A stretch of DNA of 64,000 nucleotides from Legionella bozemanae (GCF_001648595.1 NZ_LBAW01000006.1:62001-126000), one strand, 5' to 3'; positions 8,239-15,793 are shown, counted from the first letter of the stretch. Numbers and translations: made by a program. Notes: generated by a model not told the origin, from the sequence alone.

Positions 8239-8358
8239 AGGGTCTGTTTCCATTTCCCCCGGACTTGATCCGGGGCAAAATGACTTGATTTTTTCGCGCA
8301 TCGAAGCACACAAAATCAGGTCATTTGGGCCAAGATAGTAGAAATGGAAATATACCCT
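8239..8358. repeat. Inverted-repeat (MITE-like) element, copy 2
   Basis: About 120 bp, bounded by TA. The left end GGGTCTGTTTCCATTT and right end AAATGGAAATATACCC are terminal inverted repeats. Subterminal GGGGCAAAATGACTTGATTTT and AAAATCAGGTCATTTGGGCC also pair. The right end supplies the stop codon of ruvX. Non-coding, so any movement would need a transposase encoded elsewhere. Confidence 0.65.
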
Positions 8359-8776
8359 ATTCAGGATGTTGCAGCCATTGCTCCAGTATAACACACGCCG
8401 CGATACTATCTACCTCAGATTGTTTGATTTTACGATATCCACCTTGCGCAAACAATTGCTCTCTAGCCTCAACAGTTGAGAGTCGCTCATCAACTAAATG
8501 TACTGACAGAGAAAATCGTTTATGTAATTCTTTGGCAAACCGCCGCGCAGCAGAAGTCGTATACAATTCACTGCCGTCAATACAGGTGGGGATACCAACT
8601 ATTAATGCTTGTGGTGACCATTCGGCAATAACTTTAGCTACTGCATTCCAATCAGGAATACCCCTGCGGGCACTCAGCGTGGCCAGAGGAGAAGCACTGC
8701 GTGTGAGTTGCTGACCTACTGCAACACCAATGCGTTTATAACCAAAATCAAAACCTATATAAACAGGACTAGGCAT
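8357..8776 (-). CDS. ruvX: Putative pre-16S rRNA nuclease YqgF/RuvX
   Basis: 139 aa from the ATG at 8776; an in-frame TTG two codons earlier is less likely. RNase H-like fold: GFDFGYKRIGVAVG (first catalytic Asp), ALIVGIP, LVDERLSTVEA (catalytic Glu) and SEVDSIAACVILEQWL (last Asp). In E. coli YqgF trims the 5' end of pre-16S rRNA. It overlaps the end of yqgE by 8 bp, so the two are probably translationally coupled. The TAG stop lies at the border of the inverted-repeat element 8239-8358. Confidence 0.9.
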   Translation of the reverse strand: MPSPVYIGFDFGYKRIGVAVGQQLTRSASPLATLSARRGIPDWNAVAKVIAEWSPQALIVGIPTCIDGSELYTTSAARRFAKELHKRFSLSVHLVDERLSTVEAREQLFAQGGYRKIKQSEVDSIAACVILEQWLQHPE

Positions 8777-9332
8777 GGCCAATATTTGAACTAAGTTGAC
8801 TCATTTTGATCCCCAAAGTGGATCCCGCATATTCCCAACGATCTTCGAAGGGTACCTCATACAGAATCTCTGAGCGATATGGGCAAATTAACCAAGTATT
8901 TTCGAGAATTTCTTTTTCTAATTGATTCTCTACCCATCCAGCATAGCCTAAAGTAATTAAAACGTCTTTAGGGCCTTTATCTTCTGCAATCGCACGAATA
9001 ATATCATTTGATGTGGTTACGGTCACCTCATCTTGCAGAAACAAACTGGAACGCCAACCTCCAAATTGCTTATGGATAACAAAACCTCTCTCAGGTTGTA
9101 CTGGGCCACCAAACATCAGAGGCAATCGGCTTTGCTCCATACGAACTGGCTCGATATGGAGTTGCTCAAAAACAATTGCCAAAGGAAATTGCATTGGACG
9201 ATTTATAATTAAGCCTATTGAACCTTGTTCATGGTGTTCGCAAATATAAATAACGGTTCTTTCAAAATTAGGATCATTGAGGGAAGGCATTGCGATCAGC
9301 AAGTGATTAGCCAAGGAGCTTATAATTGCCAT
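8769..9332 (-). CDS. yqgE: YqgE/AlgH family protein
   Basis: 187 aa, normal length. Seen: LLIAMPSLNDPNFERTVIYI at the N-terminus, EQGSIGLIINRPM, FGGPVQPERGFVIH, and ITLGYAGWVENQLEKEI followed by NTWL. These are the DUF179 signatures. The molecular role is not settled (AlgH was named for alginate regulation in Pseudomonas); linkage to ruvX is conserved. A strong Shine-Dalgarno AGGAGG precedes the ATG at 9332. First gene of yqgE-ruvX(-pyrB). Confidence 0.92.
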   Translation of the reverse strand: MAIISSLANHLLIAMPSLNDPNFERTVIYICEHHEQGSIGLIINRPMQFPLAIVFEQLHIEPVRMEQSRLPLMFGGPVQPERGFVIHKQFGGWRSSLFLQDEVTVTTSNDIIRAIAEDKGPKDVLITLGYAGWVENQLEKEILENTWLICPYRSEILYEVPFEDRWEYAGSTLGIKMSQLSSNIGHA

Positions 9333-9415
9333 GAGCCCTCCTGAAAGGTCAGTTTATTAGTTAGTATCTCTATATTAATTATATACCATAAACAAATTGT
9401 TTAATTTTTATTCTA

Positions 9416-10162
9416 TTATTGAAGATCACGTTCGACTGAAACCTTTACATAAAGTGTTGCTTGCTGAGAGAATGGTCTTCCTGCTGTATAAGATACAGCC
9501 GTAGAATCAGTATCTCCTGTTCCCTCAGCAGTTCCTAGAGAAACCCATTTATTTAATGGAACCATTAAAGTGGTGTCTATATTTTGATTATCAAACTGTT
9601 GCCCTCCCGCAGGATCTTGTTGTTCCCGTACTCGACGCAGCTTTAATTCAACCTTTGAACCCCGCATGATGGGTTGCACTAATAAACCATTTTTGATCTG
9701 ATGCTGCTGGTAGGTAATTCCTGTTGTAAAAAATCCTGCCCCTACTGAAGTGATGATGGGTACTTCTTCATCGGTAGATACGAAGGCAGATTCGCCACTC
9801 ATTACGTTAACAGATTGTGAACGTTTTACTTCAGCTGGAGATTTTGAACTGTAGCTTACGGAATTTTCATTTTGTGCAGTAAGCCAATCTGGATCACCTT
9901 GATAAATAGAAATTTTAAATGTTACTGGGGGTACATCAATTTGATGTAGTACGGTCCTGATTTGGGTAAGTGTTTCCGGCGAAACCTGAACTACTAAAGT
10001 TTCCCCAGAACCGCTTATTTTTTCCCCAGTTTGCAGTAAAGGTTGTATTAGTTGGATAACTTTTTGGACTGGAACATAGTGTAGCTCAATTACTTTTGTG
10101 ATTGTTTGGGAAAACACATTACTTGCTAACAACAATAATCCTATTAGGCAAAATCGCTGCAT
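9416..10162 (-). CDS. Short exported secretin-like (NolW domain) protein
   Basis: 248 aa. Signal peptide at residues 1-18 (LIGLLLLASNVFS). Residues 20-80 form an N1/NolW-type ring domain: IELHYVPVQKVIQLIQPLL, SGSGETLVVQVSPETLTQIRTVLHQID. Residues 90-248 (SGESAFVSTDEEVPI, QPIMRGSKVELKLRRVRE, KWVSLG) recall the start of a secretin barrel, but the protein is far too short for a full secretin (450 aa or more). It may be a periplasmic or outer-membrane accessory factor or a reduced secretin. There is no type II or type IV pilus gene beside it. Shine-Dalgarno AAGGAG precedes the ATG. Confidence 0.65.
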   Translation of the reverse strand: MQRFCLIGLLLLASNVFSQTITKVIELHYVPVQKVIQLIQPLLQTGEKISGSGETLVVQVSPETLTQIRTVLHQIDVPPVTFKISIYQGDPDWLTAQNENSVSYSSKSPAEVKRSQSVNVMSGESAFVSTDEEVPIITSVGAGFFTTGITYQQHQIKNGLLVQPIMRGSKVELKLRRVREQQDPAGGQQFDNQNIDTTLMVPLNKWVSLGTAEGTGDTDSTAVSYTAGRPFSQQATLYVKVSVERDLQ

Positions 10163-10242
10163 CCTGAGCTCCTTTCTGTTCCCTAGGGCAATTAAGAAAA
10201 ACTTATAATGGTAAACCCCAATATTTTCAATTGTAGACTAAG

Positions 10243-10383
10243 ATGAAGAATTCATGGAGCAAATTAAAAATATTTTTATTTTTAACCGCAAAAGAGCAAG
10301 AAAAACCGAAAAAATCCGCGAACTATGATTCAATAGTTTTGTTCCTGAAAAAGTTTGGGTATACTTCTCGAAAATTTGCTTAA
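10243..10383 (+). CDS. Possible 46-aa small ORF upstream of the Pit operon
   Basis: Begins MKNSWSKLKIFLFLTAKEQE and ends SRKFA; Lys-rich and open for 46 codons. It ends 13 bp before the PhoU-like start. The ribosome site is weak and the proposed promoter of the next gene lies inside it, so it may be chance. I recognise no family. Confidence 0.2.
   Translation: MKNSWSKLKIFLFLTAKEQEKPKKSANYDSIVLFLKKFGYTSRKFA
10337..10365 (+). promoter_or_regulatory. Putative promoter of the PhoU-like/Pit operon
   Basis: TATACT at 10360-10365 with a weak TTTTGT -35 at 10337-10342 (17-bp spacer). It would give a leader of about 25 nt before the ATG at 10397. I saw no clear Pho box. Confidence 0.35.
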
Positions 10384-10396
10384 GAGATGCAACACC

Positions 10397-11068
10397 ATGG
10401 GTAGCATATTTAATATATTTGGTCCTTCACCGATAAGACCGATAGAACAACACATGCGTAAAGTACATCAATGTGCCAAACAACTCTACCCATTTTTTGA
10501 AGCGGCTCTAAAAAAAGACTGGTCTACTGCTAATAAAATAGCAGAAAAAATAATTTCACTAAAAAAAGAAGCCGATTTAATCAAGCGGGATCTACGTCTT
10601 CATTTGCCTACAGGTCTCTTTCTCCCTGTTTCGCGCACTGACTTGCTTGAAGTGCTCAGTGCCCAGAATCTCATTGCAAAAAAAACTAAAGGCATCGCAA
10701 AACTCATTATAAGCAGGCAAATGATTATTCCAGAACCACTCGTTCCTGTTTTTATGCCTTTTTTAAGTCGTTGTCTGGATGCATCAAAGCAAGCGTGTAA
10801 AGCAATCAATGAGTTGGATGAATTGCTTGAGGCAGGTTTCAGAGGATCTGAAGTTAAAATCGTTGAAGAAATGATTTTAACACTTTATGAGATTGAACAT
10901 GACAGCGATGAACGCCTAGCGGATATCAGGCATCGTATTTTTGAAATCGAAAAAGATTTATCTGCAATCGATGCAATATTCCTCTATGAATTGGTCCAAT
11001 TGATTGATGATTTAGCCGATGGTGCTCAACATGTGGGTAGTCGTCTTCAAATTCTAATAGCTCGGTAG
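10397..11068 (+). CDS. PhoU-like Pit accessory protein (DUF47, YkaA/TIGR00153 type)
   Basis: 223 aa from MGSIFNIFGPSP. An in-frame TTG at 10355 would add 14 residues but the ATG is preceded by AAGAGA. The N-terminal motif SPIRPIEQHMRKV, the helical body, KKEADLIKRDLRLHLPTGLFLPVSRTDLL and EIEHDSDERLADIRHRIFEIE match the DUF47 family: PhoU-like helical bundles with metal-binding Glu/Asp clusters. It lies 9 bp before the phosphate transporter, an arrangement shared by many Pit systems, where it is thought to modulate transport. Confidence 0.87.
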   Translation: MGSIFNIFGPSPIRPIEQHMRKVHQCAKQLYPFFEAALKKDWSTANKIAEKIISLKKEADLIKRDLRLHLPTGLFLPVSRTDLLEVLSAQNLIAKKTKGIAKLIISRQMIIPEPLVPVFMPFLSRCLDASKQACKAINELDELLEAGFRGSEVKIVEEMILTLYEIEHDSDERLADIRHRIFEIEKDLSAIDAIFLYELVQLIDDLADGAQHVGSRLQILIAR

Positions 11069-11077
11069 TCACGTTTT

Positions 11078-12331
11078 ATGGATTATTCAATTATATATCT
11101 TCTTGCAGCAGTCATTTTGTGTTTTCTGATGACTTGGGGGGTTGGCGCTAACGATTTGGCCAATGTCATGAGCACTACTATGGGCTCAAAAGCAGTTACT
11201 GCCAGACAAGCAATGCTGATCGCCATAATTTTTGAATTTGCTGGTGCATTTTTAGGAGGAACTGGTGTTACAGAAACAATGCGCGATGGGATTATTAATT
11301 CCAGTGAGCTCTCTGGACAACCACTTATTCTTATTGAAGGAATGCTAGGTGTTTTATTAGCTTGCACTATTTGGATGAATCTGGCGAGTTACCTTGGAGT
11401 TCCTGTTTCTATTACTAATGCTTTAGTAGGTTCAATGGTAGGTTTTGGCACCATAGTACTCGGTCCGCAAGCAATTCATTGGAACCAAGTAAGCCGCATC
11501 GCTATAAGCTGGGTTACCTCACCCATGATTTCAGGGATCACTGCTTATATGTTATTTATCAGTATTCAACAAACCATTTTTATCAAAAGTAATCCACTCG
11601 CTAAAGCTAAATTGTATATCCCGATTTACCTTTTTCTCATTGGCTCAATTTTGTCATTTATCACTGTATTTAAGGGGCTTCATCATTTTCACATTCATCT
11701 CAATTTCAAACAAAATCTGGCAGTTACTCTTGCAACCAGTATTATTATCACCATTATAGGTATGGTAATTATTAAACGAATACCGGAACATCATAGGATA
11801 AGACGCAGAGAGCGATTTATCCAAGTTGAAAAATATTTTGCTGTACTGATGGCAATGACCGCATGCGCAATGGCTTTTGCACATGGTTCGAATGATGTAG
11901 CCTTAGCCGTGGGACCACTCTCAATTATTTACAGCTTGATTATGAATTCCCATCAAGTGTTTGATGCCAATAATTATCCAGCATGGATCATATTATTAGG
12001 CTGTGTTGGCGTGGTCACAGGTTTGCTTATGTATGGTAGAAAAGTGATTGAAACTGTAGGGAGCGCCATCACTGCACTTACTCCTAGCCGTGCTTTCGCT
12101 GCCACTCTTTCTGCCGCAACAACTGTTGTTGTCGCAACAAGTACAGGTATTCCAGTTTCAGCGACACAAACATTGGTTGGCGCAGTTCTTGGGGTAGGCT
12201 TGGCACGCGGTATTGGCGCATTAAATCTGATTGTAATTCGCAACATCTTTATGTCCTGGATACTGACATTACCTGCTGCGTCTATCTTGACGATTTTAGC
12301 TTACAAATTGCTGCATTCTTTTATAGGCTAG
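11078..12331 (+). CDS. pitA: Low-affinity inorganic phosphate transporter (Pit family)
   Basis: 417 aa with about ten transmembrane helices. The two inverted Pit signatures are present: GANDLANVMSTTMGSKAVT near residues 24-42 and AHGSNDVALAVGPLS near residue 270. The flanking SVSITNALVGSMVG-type and GIPVSATQTLVGAVLGVGLARG segments complete the duplicated family core. It imports metal-phosphate using the proton gradient across the inner membrane. It forms an operon with the PhoU-like gene. Confidence 0.92.
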   Translation: MDYSIIYLLAAVILCFLMTWGVGANDLANVMSTTMGSKAVTARQAMLIAIIFEFAGAFLGGTGVTETMRDGIINSSELSGQPLILIEGMLGVLLACTIWMNLASYLGVPVSITNALVGSMVGFGTIVLGPQAIHWNQVSRIAISWVTSPMISGITAYMLFISIQQTIFIKSNPLAKAKLYIPIYLFLIGSILSFITVFKGLHHFHIHLNFKQNLAVTLATSIIITIIGMVIIKRIPEHHRIRRRERFIQVEKYFAVLMAMTACAMAFAHGSNDVALAVGPLSIIYSLIMNSHQVFDANNYPAWIILLGCVGVVTGLLMYGRKVIETVGSAITALTPSRAFAATLSAATTVVVATSTGIPVSATQTLVGAVLGVGLARGIGALNLIVIRNIFMSWILTLPAASILTILAYKLLHSFIG

Positions 12332-12361
12332 GCCAAATAGATTTCTGGGGGTTGCAAAAAA

Positions 12362-12393
12362 AAGGAACTAGGGATGCACATCCTGAGTTCCTT
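12362..12393 (-). terminator. Rho-independent terminator of the 61-aa gene
   Basis: An imperfect 15-bp stem (12362-12376 with 12379-12393, two mismatches). Read on the minus strand it ends in eight consecutive T. It lies 25 bp past the stop of the gene at 12419 and may also serve pitA from the other side. Confidence 0.7.
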
Positions 12394-12418
12394 CATGCAT
12401 CCACCCAGGTACTAATAT

Positions 12419-12604
12419 TTAAAACTCTTCCCAGATTTCACCTTTTTTGTTTTCATAATCTTTATTATCACGCATCAAAAAAATACGCTTGTGCTTGTTA
12501 ATCTCTTTTATTTGTGATGCGGATTTATCATGAGTTGCATCAAATTCAAATAAAAATTTATCATAGGGACTTACATAAGCTTTATCTATATCGTCTGAAC
12601 TCAT
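12419..12604 (-). CDS. Small conserved protein, possibly CBU_0585-like
   Basis: 61 aa from the ATG at 12604 (a TTG two codons earlier is also open). Highly charged, no signal or membrane segment. The pattern YVSPYDKFLFEFDATHDKSASQ, split here only by its middle (FDATH), and KEINKHKRIFLMRDN, recalls small proteins that I remember as the CBU_0585 family of Legionella and Coxiella. A canonical terminator follows, so it is probably a real single-gene transcript. Function unknown. Confidence 0.6.
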   Translation of the reverse strand: MSSDDIDKAYVSPYDKFLFEFDATHDKSASQIKEINKHKRIFLMRDNKDYENKKGEIWEEF

Positions 12605-12723
12605 AACCAATCCAAAATGACTATAATTTAAATCAGGTATTTTATAGCTTTTTCAGCTAAGTTACCATTATTCTAGAAAAAGTAGTTGAACTTGCCAACT
12701 TTTAAAGAAATTAGGGGCTGAAG

Positions 12724-13698
12724 ATGAGTTTAAAAAAAGCAGAATTACATGTCCATTTGGAAGGAACTATCATTCCCAAATTAGCTGCAAAACTAGCCGC
12801 ACGAAATAAATTAGTTCTGCCTGAGGGTCTTGTCGCCCCAGATGGGGCAAGCTATTTATCCAAAGACTTCCTCGATTTTTTAAAAGTTTATGATACGCTT
12901 GCATCAGTGATTCGGTATCCTCAGGATTATTATGATATTACCTTAGACTATTTACGAGCTCGCGCCCAAGAAGATACTATTTATGTGGAGATGATGTATT
13001 CACCTGATCATGCTGAGCTCTCCAGTAAAATTCCTTCTGCAGAACACTTGGCTGCAATTCAACAAGCAATTGACGATGCCAAAGAGCAATTTAATATAGT
13101 AGGACGTATTATCATTACTGCAGTTCGCCATTTTGGTGTCCAAGCAGTAGAGCATGTGGCACAACAAGCTCATAAAGATAGATTTCCATGTGTCACAGGC
13201 TTTGGTTTAGGCGGTGATGAAGCAAAGTTTCCTCCGAAACTTTTCAGTAAAGCATACCGTATCGCAGCCGACGCGGGTTTACAATGTACTGTCCATGCAG
13301 GTGAATTTGCTCCTGCAAGCGGAATGGTAGAGGCTATGGAGAATTTACCAATTCAACGTATAGGTCATGGGGTTAATGCAATTTATTCGCCAGAAACTAT
13401 GGACATGGTAAAAGAGCGAGGGATTACTTTAGAGGTGTGTCCTTCAAGCAATATCTTTTTGGGCTTGTTTAAAGATATGAATGAACATCCTTTGCCTAAA
13501 TTTTATGACACAGGTATTAAGATCAGCATCAGTTCAGATGATCCGCCATTTATGAGTACCACGTTAGGTCGAGAATATCAACGTGTACAAAAATCTTATA
13601 GCTACAGTGATGAGACAATGAACAAAATTACACGTATGGCTATAGAAGCTGCTTTTGTTGATGAAAAAACTAAAGCAGAACTTCTAGCGAGAATTTAA
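12724..13698 (+). CDS. add: Adenosine deaminase family protein
   Basis: 324 aa metal-dependent hydrolase (TIM barrel). Zinc ligands: H9 and H11 in ELHVHLEG, H191 in TVHAGEF with catalytic E194, and D272 in SISSDDPPFM. H215 in RIGHGVN is the general-base region. It removes ammonia from adenosine, giving inosine for purine salvage. The VHAGE and DDPPFM...TTL..EY signatures suit adenosine rather than AMP deaminases. An adenine-deaminase-type paralogue is possible. GGGGCTGAAG precedes the ATG. Monocistronic, divergent from the 61-aa gene. Confidence 0.88.
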   Translation: MSLKKAELHVHLEGTIIPKLAAKLAARNKLVLPEGLVAPDGASYLSKDFLDFLKVYDTLASVIRYPQDYYDITLDYLRARAQEDTIYVEMMYSPDHAELSSKIPSAEHLAAIQQAIDDAKEQFNIVGRIIITAVRHFGVQAVEHVAQQAHKDRFPCVTGFGLGGDEAKFPPKLFSKAYRIAADAGLQCTVHAGEFAPASGMVEAMENLPIQRIGHGVNAIYSPETMDMVKERGITLEVCPSSNIFLGLFKDMNEHPLPKFYDTGIKISISSDDPPFMSTTLGREYQRVQKSYSYSDETMNKITRMAIEAAFVDEKTKAELLARI

Positions 13699-13905
13699 TT
13701 TTATGAAATGATATCAGATTGGGGGAAGGCATAGCCTTAAAAATTCTATAAATCTCTCAGGCATAAAGCGCAGTACGTGCTATGAAAAATTTTGTGCAAA
13801 TTTTTAGGCCATAACAAGGGAAAACCACCTCAAGAAACCCAGGTTCCACTGCGTTGGCCCTACTCCATAATATTTTAATTCCTCTTCACTCAAAAATATA
13901 AAAGG

Positions 13906-14364
13906 CTAATCATTCCGATTCAACTCACCCAAAAGTTGCTCAATGTACCGCCTACAAGTCAACGGGTGATGCAAAAAATTAATAATGCGACGTGTACCAC
14001 CAGTTCCGGTAATGCATATCATCCCATAGCTCAACATGCTGCCCAAAAGCGATTGACGAATATCGATTGCTTCAATCTTGCTTAATGGAATATCGATCGT
14101 TTGCCTTACAACAACTCCAGTACGAATAATAACATGATTTTTCTTGATCGTGACTGAAGAAAAATAATAGGTCATCCAAGTCATTCCAATCCATAGTAAA
14201 GCTACAGCAGCCAGGCCGTAGCCAATTTTTTGTAAGATATCTATTTCTGCAGCATAAAAAACAATCGCCAAAGCAGCACATAAAGCGAGAACTGGCCAAA
14301 GAAATATTATCCAATGCATTCGAGTAAAAAAAATAACATTACTGTCGTATGGCTTCTCAAACAT
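13906..14364 (-). CDS. Membrane-anchored bacterial PH-domain protein (bPH2, DUF304)
   Basis: 152 aa. Two transmembrane helices (about residues 17-41 and 46-68) are followed by a bacterial pleckstrin-homology-like domain: SSVTIKKNHVIIRTGVVVRQ, IPLSKIEAIDIRQSLLG, YGMICITGTGG. This is the YdbT/YdbS-type arrangement. Such proteins sit in the inner membrane; their ligand is not known. Single gene, divergent from dciA. Confidence 0.8.
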   Translation of the reverse strand: MFEKPYDSNVIFFTRMHWIIFLWPVLALCAALAIVFYAAEIDILQKIGYGLAAVALLWIGMTWMTYYFSSVTIKKNHVIIRTGVVVRQTIDIPLSKIEAIDIRQSLLGSMLSYGMICITGTGGTRRIINFLHHPLTCRRYIEQLLGELNRND

Positions 14365-14434
14365 TGATTCACCTATTATTTTGAATTGTTTACTAAAAAA
14401 TTATAATATTGCATTTAGCTCGAATTTGCTATTC

Positions 14435-14454
14435 TATACTTCGTATGAAGTATA
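14435..14454. promoter_or_regulatory. 20-bp dyad in the divergent PH-protein/dciA region
   Basis: TATACTTC, GTAT, GAAGTATA: two perfect 8-bp arms around a 4-bp centre, 33 bp before the dciA start. The position and symmetry suit an operator or a short hairpin leader. Regulator unknown. Confidence 0.35.
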
Positions 14455-14486
14455 TACTAACTCTCTTAATTTTTTAGAATCGAAAA

Positions 14487-14930
14487 ATGCGCTCAATCAG
14501 TCGTTGCCTTAATAAACAGCTTACTGACCTATGTCAACGCTCTGTTCAATTGGAAGAGCTTACGAATAAAATCAAGCTTATGCTTCCTGAAGCTTTAGTC
14601 AACGAATGCCAGGTAGGAAGTTTTAATAAGGGTTGTTTGTTATTAACAACTACTGATGCCGCCTGGGCATCGCAACTACGTTATGCGATTCCGGAACTGC
14701 GTGATAAATTACGTAAAGAAGCAGGTATGTATCAACTTTCTTCAATTAAAGTGACTGTTATTGAACCTCAAATTCAATATGAAAAATCACGTCCCCTTCA
14801 AAAACACGAATTATCAGAAAAAGCTAAAGCGATCATAATTAGCGAAAGTCAAAGTTGCACGTATGAACCATTACAAAAAGCATTGTTGCATTTGGCTGAC
14901 GGTGATAATGAAAGCAAGCAGGTAGGGTAA
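14487..14930 (+). CDS. dciA: DUF721 protein, DciA replicative-helicase loader
   Basis: 147 aa. Residues 15-95 form the DUF721/DciA domain: LPEALVNECQVGSFNKGCLLLTTT is typical, followed by DAAWASQLRYAIPELRDKLR. The C-terminal tail is charged and probably disordered. DciA loads or activates DnaB in bacteria without DnaC. In gammaproteobacteria it commonly lies near lpxC and secA; lpxC is 3 kb away here with other genes between. Confidence 0.85.
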   Translation: MRSISRCLNKQLTDLCQRSVQLEELTNKIKLMLPEALVNECQVGSFNKGCLLLTTTDAAWASQLRYAIPELRDKLRKEAGMYQLSSIKVTVIEPQIQYEKSRPLQKHELSEKAKAIIISESQSCTYEPLQKALLHLADGDNESKQVG

Positions 14931-14992
14931 AACGCATCTAATACATGACATAAAATCAAAAAGCCTTACATTCTCAATTCACAAGTGACTCT

Positions 14993-15057
14993 GTCATCCC
15001 ACGCAGATCCATTTTTATAGTGGCTCATGGATGGATTCCTGCCTGCACAGAAATGAC
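14993..15057. repeat. Degenerate REP-like inverted repeat
   Basis: GTCATCCCACGCAGATCCA at the left and TGGATTCCTGCCTGCACAG plus AAATGAC at the right are imperfect reverse complements (gaps in the middle). It lies downstream of dciA, and is of the CATTCC...GGAATCCA sort scattered in proteobacterial genomes. Confidence 0.5.
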
Positions 15058-15171
15058 AACATCCGCGTTATAGCTTGGCAGCTATGGCCTAGTCTGAGAG
15101 ATCCTACACCCTATTAAGATGCCTTCTAGTGCCCACACACAATAATTTACGGAAAAAATTAGCGATTCATT

Positions 15172-15573
15172 TCAATTGAGCGCTATTGCAAAACGGCGCT
15201 CTACCCATTCTGAGCCAAGATAAGTAAAACAATCTTGCAAGTAGTCATTCAATTCATCCTCTTCCATCACATGTTCTTGCCCAACAGGTTGAACATCATG
15301 ATGAAAATAAGTATCAAAGTAACGTATTGAAAAATCAACATAATCTCGTGTATGGAGAATAAAAGAATGCCATAGCCCATCAAGAATAAGCAATGGGCCA
15401 AAAAGATAGGTTTTTTTACCCTGTTTTGCCCTTTGTGCATTTAACCACATCCAAGACAATAAATCCGTAAATAATACCTGGCTTTCTTGTTCAGAAAACT
15501 CAGGATGATGATGGCAAAAATGGTTTATTACTGCTTTATTTTTATAATCAAGCAGAGCGGATAAATTGCTCAT
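15172..15573 (-). CDS. GRDP-like protein with WHxFILxTRDY and HH motifs
   Basis: 133 aa if it starts at the ATG at 15573, whose ATGA overlaps the stop of the 26-aa peptide gene. A second in-frame ATG at 15582 is three codons earlier. Core: FTDLLSWMWLNAQR, LLILDGLWHSFILHTRDYVDF and YFDTYFHHDVQP. The D..WH.F.L.TRDY and HH pattern resembles the glycine-rich domain-containing-protein-like family (PF07173), conserved in plants and some bacteria, of unknown biochemistry. The conserved His residues could bind a metal. No signal peptide. Coupling to the peptide gene suggests a joint role; function not known. Confidence 0.6.
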   Translation of the reverse strand: MSNLSALLDYKNKAVINHFCHHHPEFSEQESQVLFTDLLSWMWLNAQRAKQGKKTYLFGPLLILDGLWHSFILHTRDYVDFSIRYFDTYFHHDVQPVGQEHVMEEDELNDYLQDCFTYLGSEWVERRFAIALN

Positions 15574-15650
15574 CCGCAACATGCTTTTTTAGTACTTGGT
15601 CTTTCGGTTACATAACGTACAATACGGCAGATCATTTCTTCTTTAGTCAT
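15570..15650 (-). CDS. 26-aa Cys-containing peptide ending Ala-Cys-Cys-Gly
   Basis: Begins MTKEEMICRIVRY and ends KKACCG; Cys at residues 8, 24 and 25. GGAGA lies at good spacing before the ATG at 15650, a stronger ribosome site than most in this region. The TGA stop overlaps the ATG of the GRDP-like gene (ATGA), the usual sign of translational coupling. The basic, Cys-ended tail looks like the core of a modified or metal-binding peptide, but I recognise no family and have no direct evidence of modification. It follows the M13 peptidase gene by 143 bp on the same strand. Confidence 0.55.
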   Translation of the reverse strand: MTKEEMICRIVRYVTERPSTKKACCG

Positions 15651-15793
15651 TATTATCTCCACGATTGTGATCATAAATAAACGGCGCAGATAGTCTAACA
15701 AATGCTCACAATGGAAGCAATTTAATTATTTCATTTTTCAATTCAATACAAATTGTCCCAGCTCAATCCTGAATATTCAGGATGAGCACTTAA

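Noticed and set aside
14435-14454. Resemblance of the dyad to a loxP half-site (ACTTCGTAT)
   Set aside because: Only a short word matches. The spacer and second arm of a lox site are absent and no recombinase gene is near.
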